A stretch of DNA of 40,467 nt from Vulcanimicrobiota bacterium (GTDB lineage Bacteria; Vulcanimicrobiota; Vulcanimicrobiia; Vulcanimicrobiales; Vulcanimicrobiaceae). Below the pieces are notes generated by a model, which saw only the letters and a list, made by a program, of their open reading frames with translations, did no database searches and was not told the origin of the DNA. Below are positions 39,591-40,467 of this stretch, one piece after another; positions within the stretch are counted from its first letter, which is position 1, and the number at the start of each line of letters is the position of its first letter. Made by a program: the position numbers and the translations under genes. Where the stretch lies: positions 1-40,467 of the forward strand of contig JAFAXE010000114.1 in assembly GCA_019241305.1 (NCBI GenBank). Direction: 5' to 3'.

Positions 39591-40467
39591 TCACGGTGCG
39601 TGGTCGGGCCACATCGCAACGGCTGCGATGCCGCCGGAGGGCGGATCGAGGGTATTGATTCGAGCTCCGCCGGGATACGTATAGGCGTGGACGTTTGCGA
39701 ACTCGCCTTCCGTGACGTACAGCGCCTTGCCGGAGCTCGTTAGATCGAAGTCCGAGGGGAACCCAGAATTTGGGAGGGATTCGACGTTGCTGGCGCTCTT
39801 GTAAGGCGGCGGGTACGTCGAGAGGGTGTTCGCTTGCGCGTCCAACACCAAAAGATTCCTGCCATCAAATCGCAGGTTCCCCGGGAACTGCAACGTGATC
39901 GGGAGCTCTCGGACCTTTCCGTGGATGAACTCGTTCACGTGCCCCACCGAGTTCGCGTCGAGGTACGTGGTGAAGATATCGCCCTTCTCATCGACGGCCG
40001 GATAGATTTCGTACTTTGCGTTCGGGTCGCTCAGCGTCGTGATCAACTTCCCGTGGCGGTCGAACACGATAACATTCCCGGGGCCGCTCCCCGGCTGGGA
40101 AATCTCGTTCGCGACCACGATGTCGCCGTTGTCGCCGATGGCGATGCCCACAGGGAACTCGCCGGCGTCGCTAATCTTGAGTTCGGGATTTTGCGATTGC
40201 GGGCGAAACTTCACGATCGACGGCGGCACCGCCGAAGAACCGGAGTTCGTGACGTACACGTTGCCTACGCGGTCGGTCGCGAGGCCTTGTGGGGACATCA
40301 GATCTGTGGTCAGTTGTCCGCACTGGTTCTGCATCGGGCCGTCGTTCTGCGGATAAACCAGCACGGCGTTGATTTGCTGGCTGATTACGTAGATCAGCTG
40401 CTTGGGACACATCCTCAGCCCTGACGGCGACGCGGTGACTCGCGCTCCGCGGTTCGCGCCGGCGCCT
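39591..40467 (-). CDS. Beta-propeller (NHL-like) protein, N-terminus beyond window
   Basis: The third member of the tandem propeller group, cut by the right edge. The frame is open through 40467, so ATG 40410-40412 is probably not the true start and a signal peptide should lie outside. Blades include GLATDRVGNVYVTN, GIAIGDNGDIVVAN, PAVDEKGDIFTTY and LRFDGRNLLVLD. A YPPPYKS segment matches the PPYTG motif of its neighbours. It precedes the secreted propeller gene by 39 bases on the same strand. The ligand or function is unknown. Confidence 0.8.
   Translation of the reverse strand, partial: GAGANRGARVTASPSGLRMCPKQLIYVISQQINAVLVYPQNDGPMQNQCGQLTTDLMSPQGLATDRVGNVYVTNSGSSAVPPSIVKFRPQSQNPELKISDAGEFPVGIAIGDNGDIVVANEISQPGSGPGNVIVFDRHGKLITTLSDPNAKYEIYPAVDEKGDIFTTYLDANSVGHVNEFIHGKVRELPITLQFPGNLRFDGRNLLVLDAQANTLSTYPPPYKSASNVESLPNSGFPSDFDLTSSGKALYVTEGEFANVHAYTYPGGARINTLDPPSGGIAAVAMWPDHAP

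Overview
The window is a GC-rich bacterial chromosome segment, densely coded, with GTG and even rarer start codons common. It encodes lipopolysaccharide transport parts (LptC-like, LptF/G, LptD), an apolipoprotein N-acyltransferase and a TonB-dependent receptor, so the cell is a diderm. MurE carries the DNPR motif of meso-diaminopimelate ligases. Pro/Ser/Thr-rich linkers in exported proteins, secreted beta-propellers with PPYTG motifs, and a four-domain S1 protein beside polA, mutM and coaE suggest a deep-branching diderm lineage. My best guess is Candidatus Eremiobacterota (WPS-2) or a relative. That assignment is inference; no rRNA gene is present.

Layout. 1-5015 (+): 3' end of polA, a DUF192 protein, a secreted unknown, mutM, a ribosomal S1-type protein and coaE. 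5012-6610 (-): an N-acyl-D-amino-acid deacylase, divergent from a KGG-repeat stress protein (6768-7106, +). 7110-9142 (-): lnt and an lptC-like gene, divergent from a proline-rich lipoprotein gene (9141-9965, +). 9966-10590: non-coding, holding two related palindromic elements. 10591-10770 (+): a small metallothionein. 10778-14909 (-): a lytic transglycosylase lipoprotein, an LptF/G permease and LptD. 14963-30092 (+): one long division and cell-wall operon, mraZ-rsmH-ftsL-ftsI-murE-murF-(CofE-like ligase)-mraY-murD-ftsW-murG-murC-murB-ddl. Then citrate synthase (30140-31351, +); alanine racemase and a small membrane protein (-); a large TonB-dependent receptor (33112-36714, +); a GNAT acetyltransferase (-); and three exported beta-propeller proteins in tandem (-), the last cut by the window edge.

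How the genes fit together. The centre is an envelope-building region. MurE, MurF, MurD, MurC, MurB, Ddl, MraY and MurG make lipid II, Alr and Ddl supply D-Ala-D-Ala, and FtsW, FtsI and FtsL use it at the septum. The divergent Lpt genes build the outer membrane. Most operon genes overlap by 4 bases (ATGA or GTGA), implying tight translational coupling.

The most unusual points are a CofE-family (F420 gamma-glutamyl ligase-like) gene coupled on both sides between murF and mraY; three conserved genes (S1, mraZ, murG) whose only sensible starts are ATT, CTG and ATC; the absence of ftsQ, ftsA and ftsZ after ddl; and a pair of homologous foldback elements with a compensatory stem change next to the metallothionein gene.
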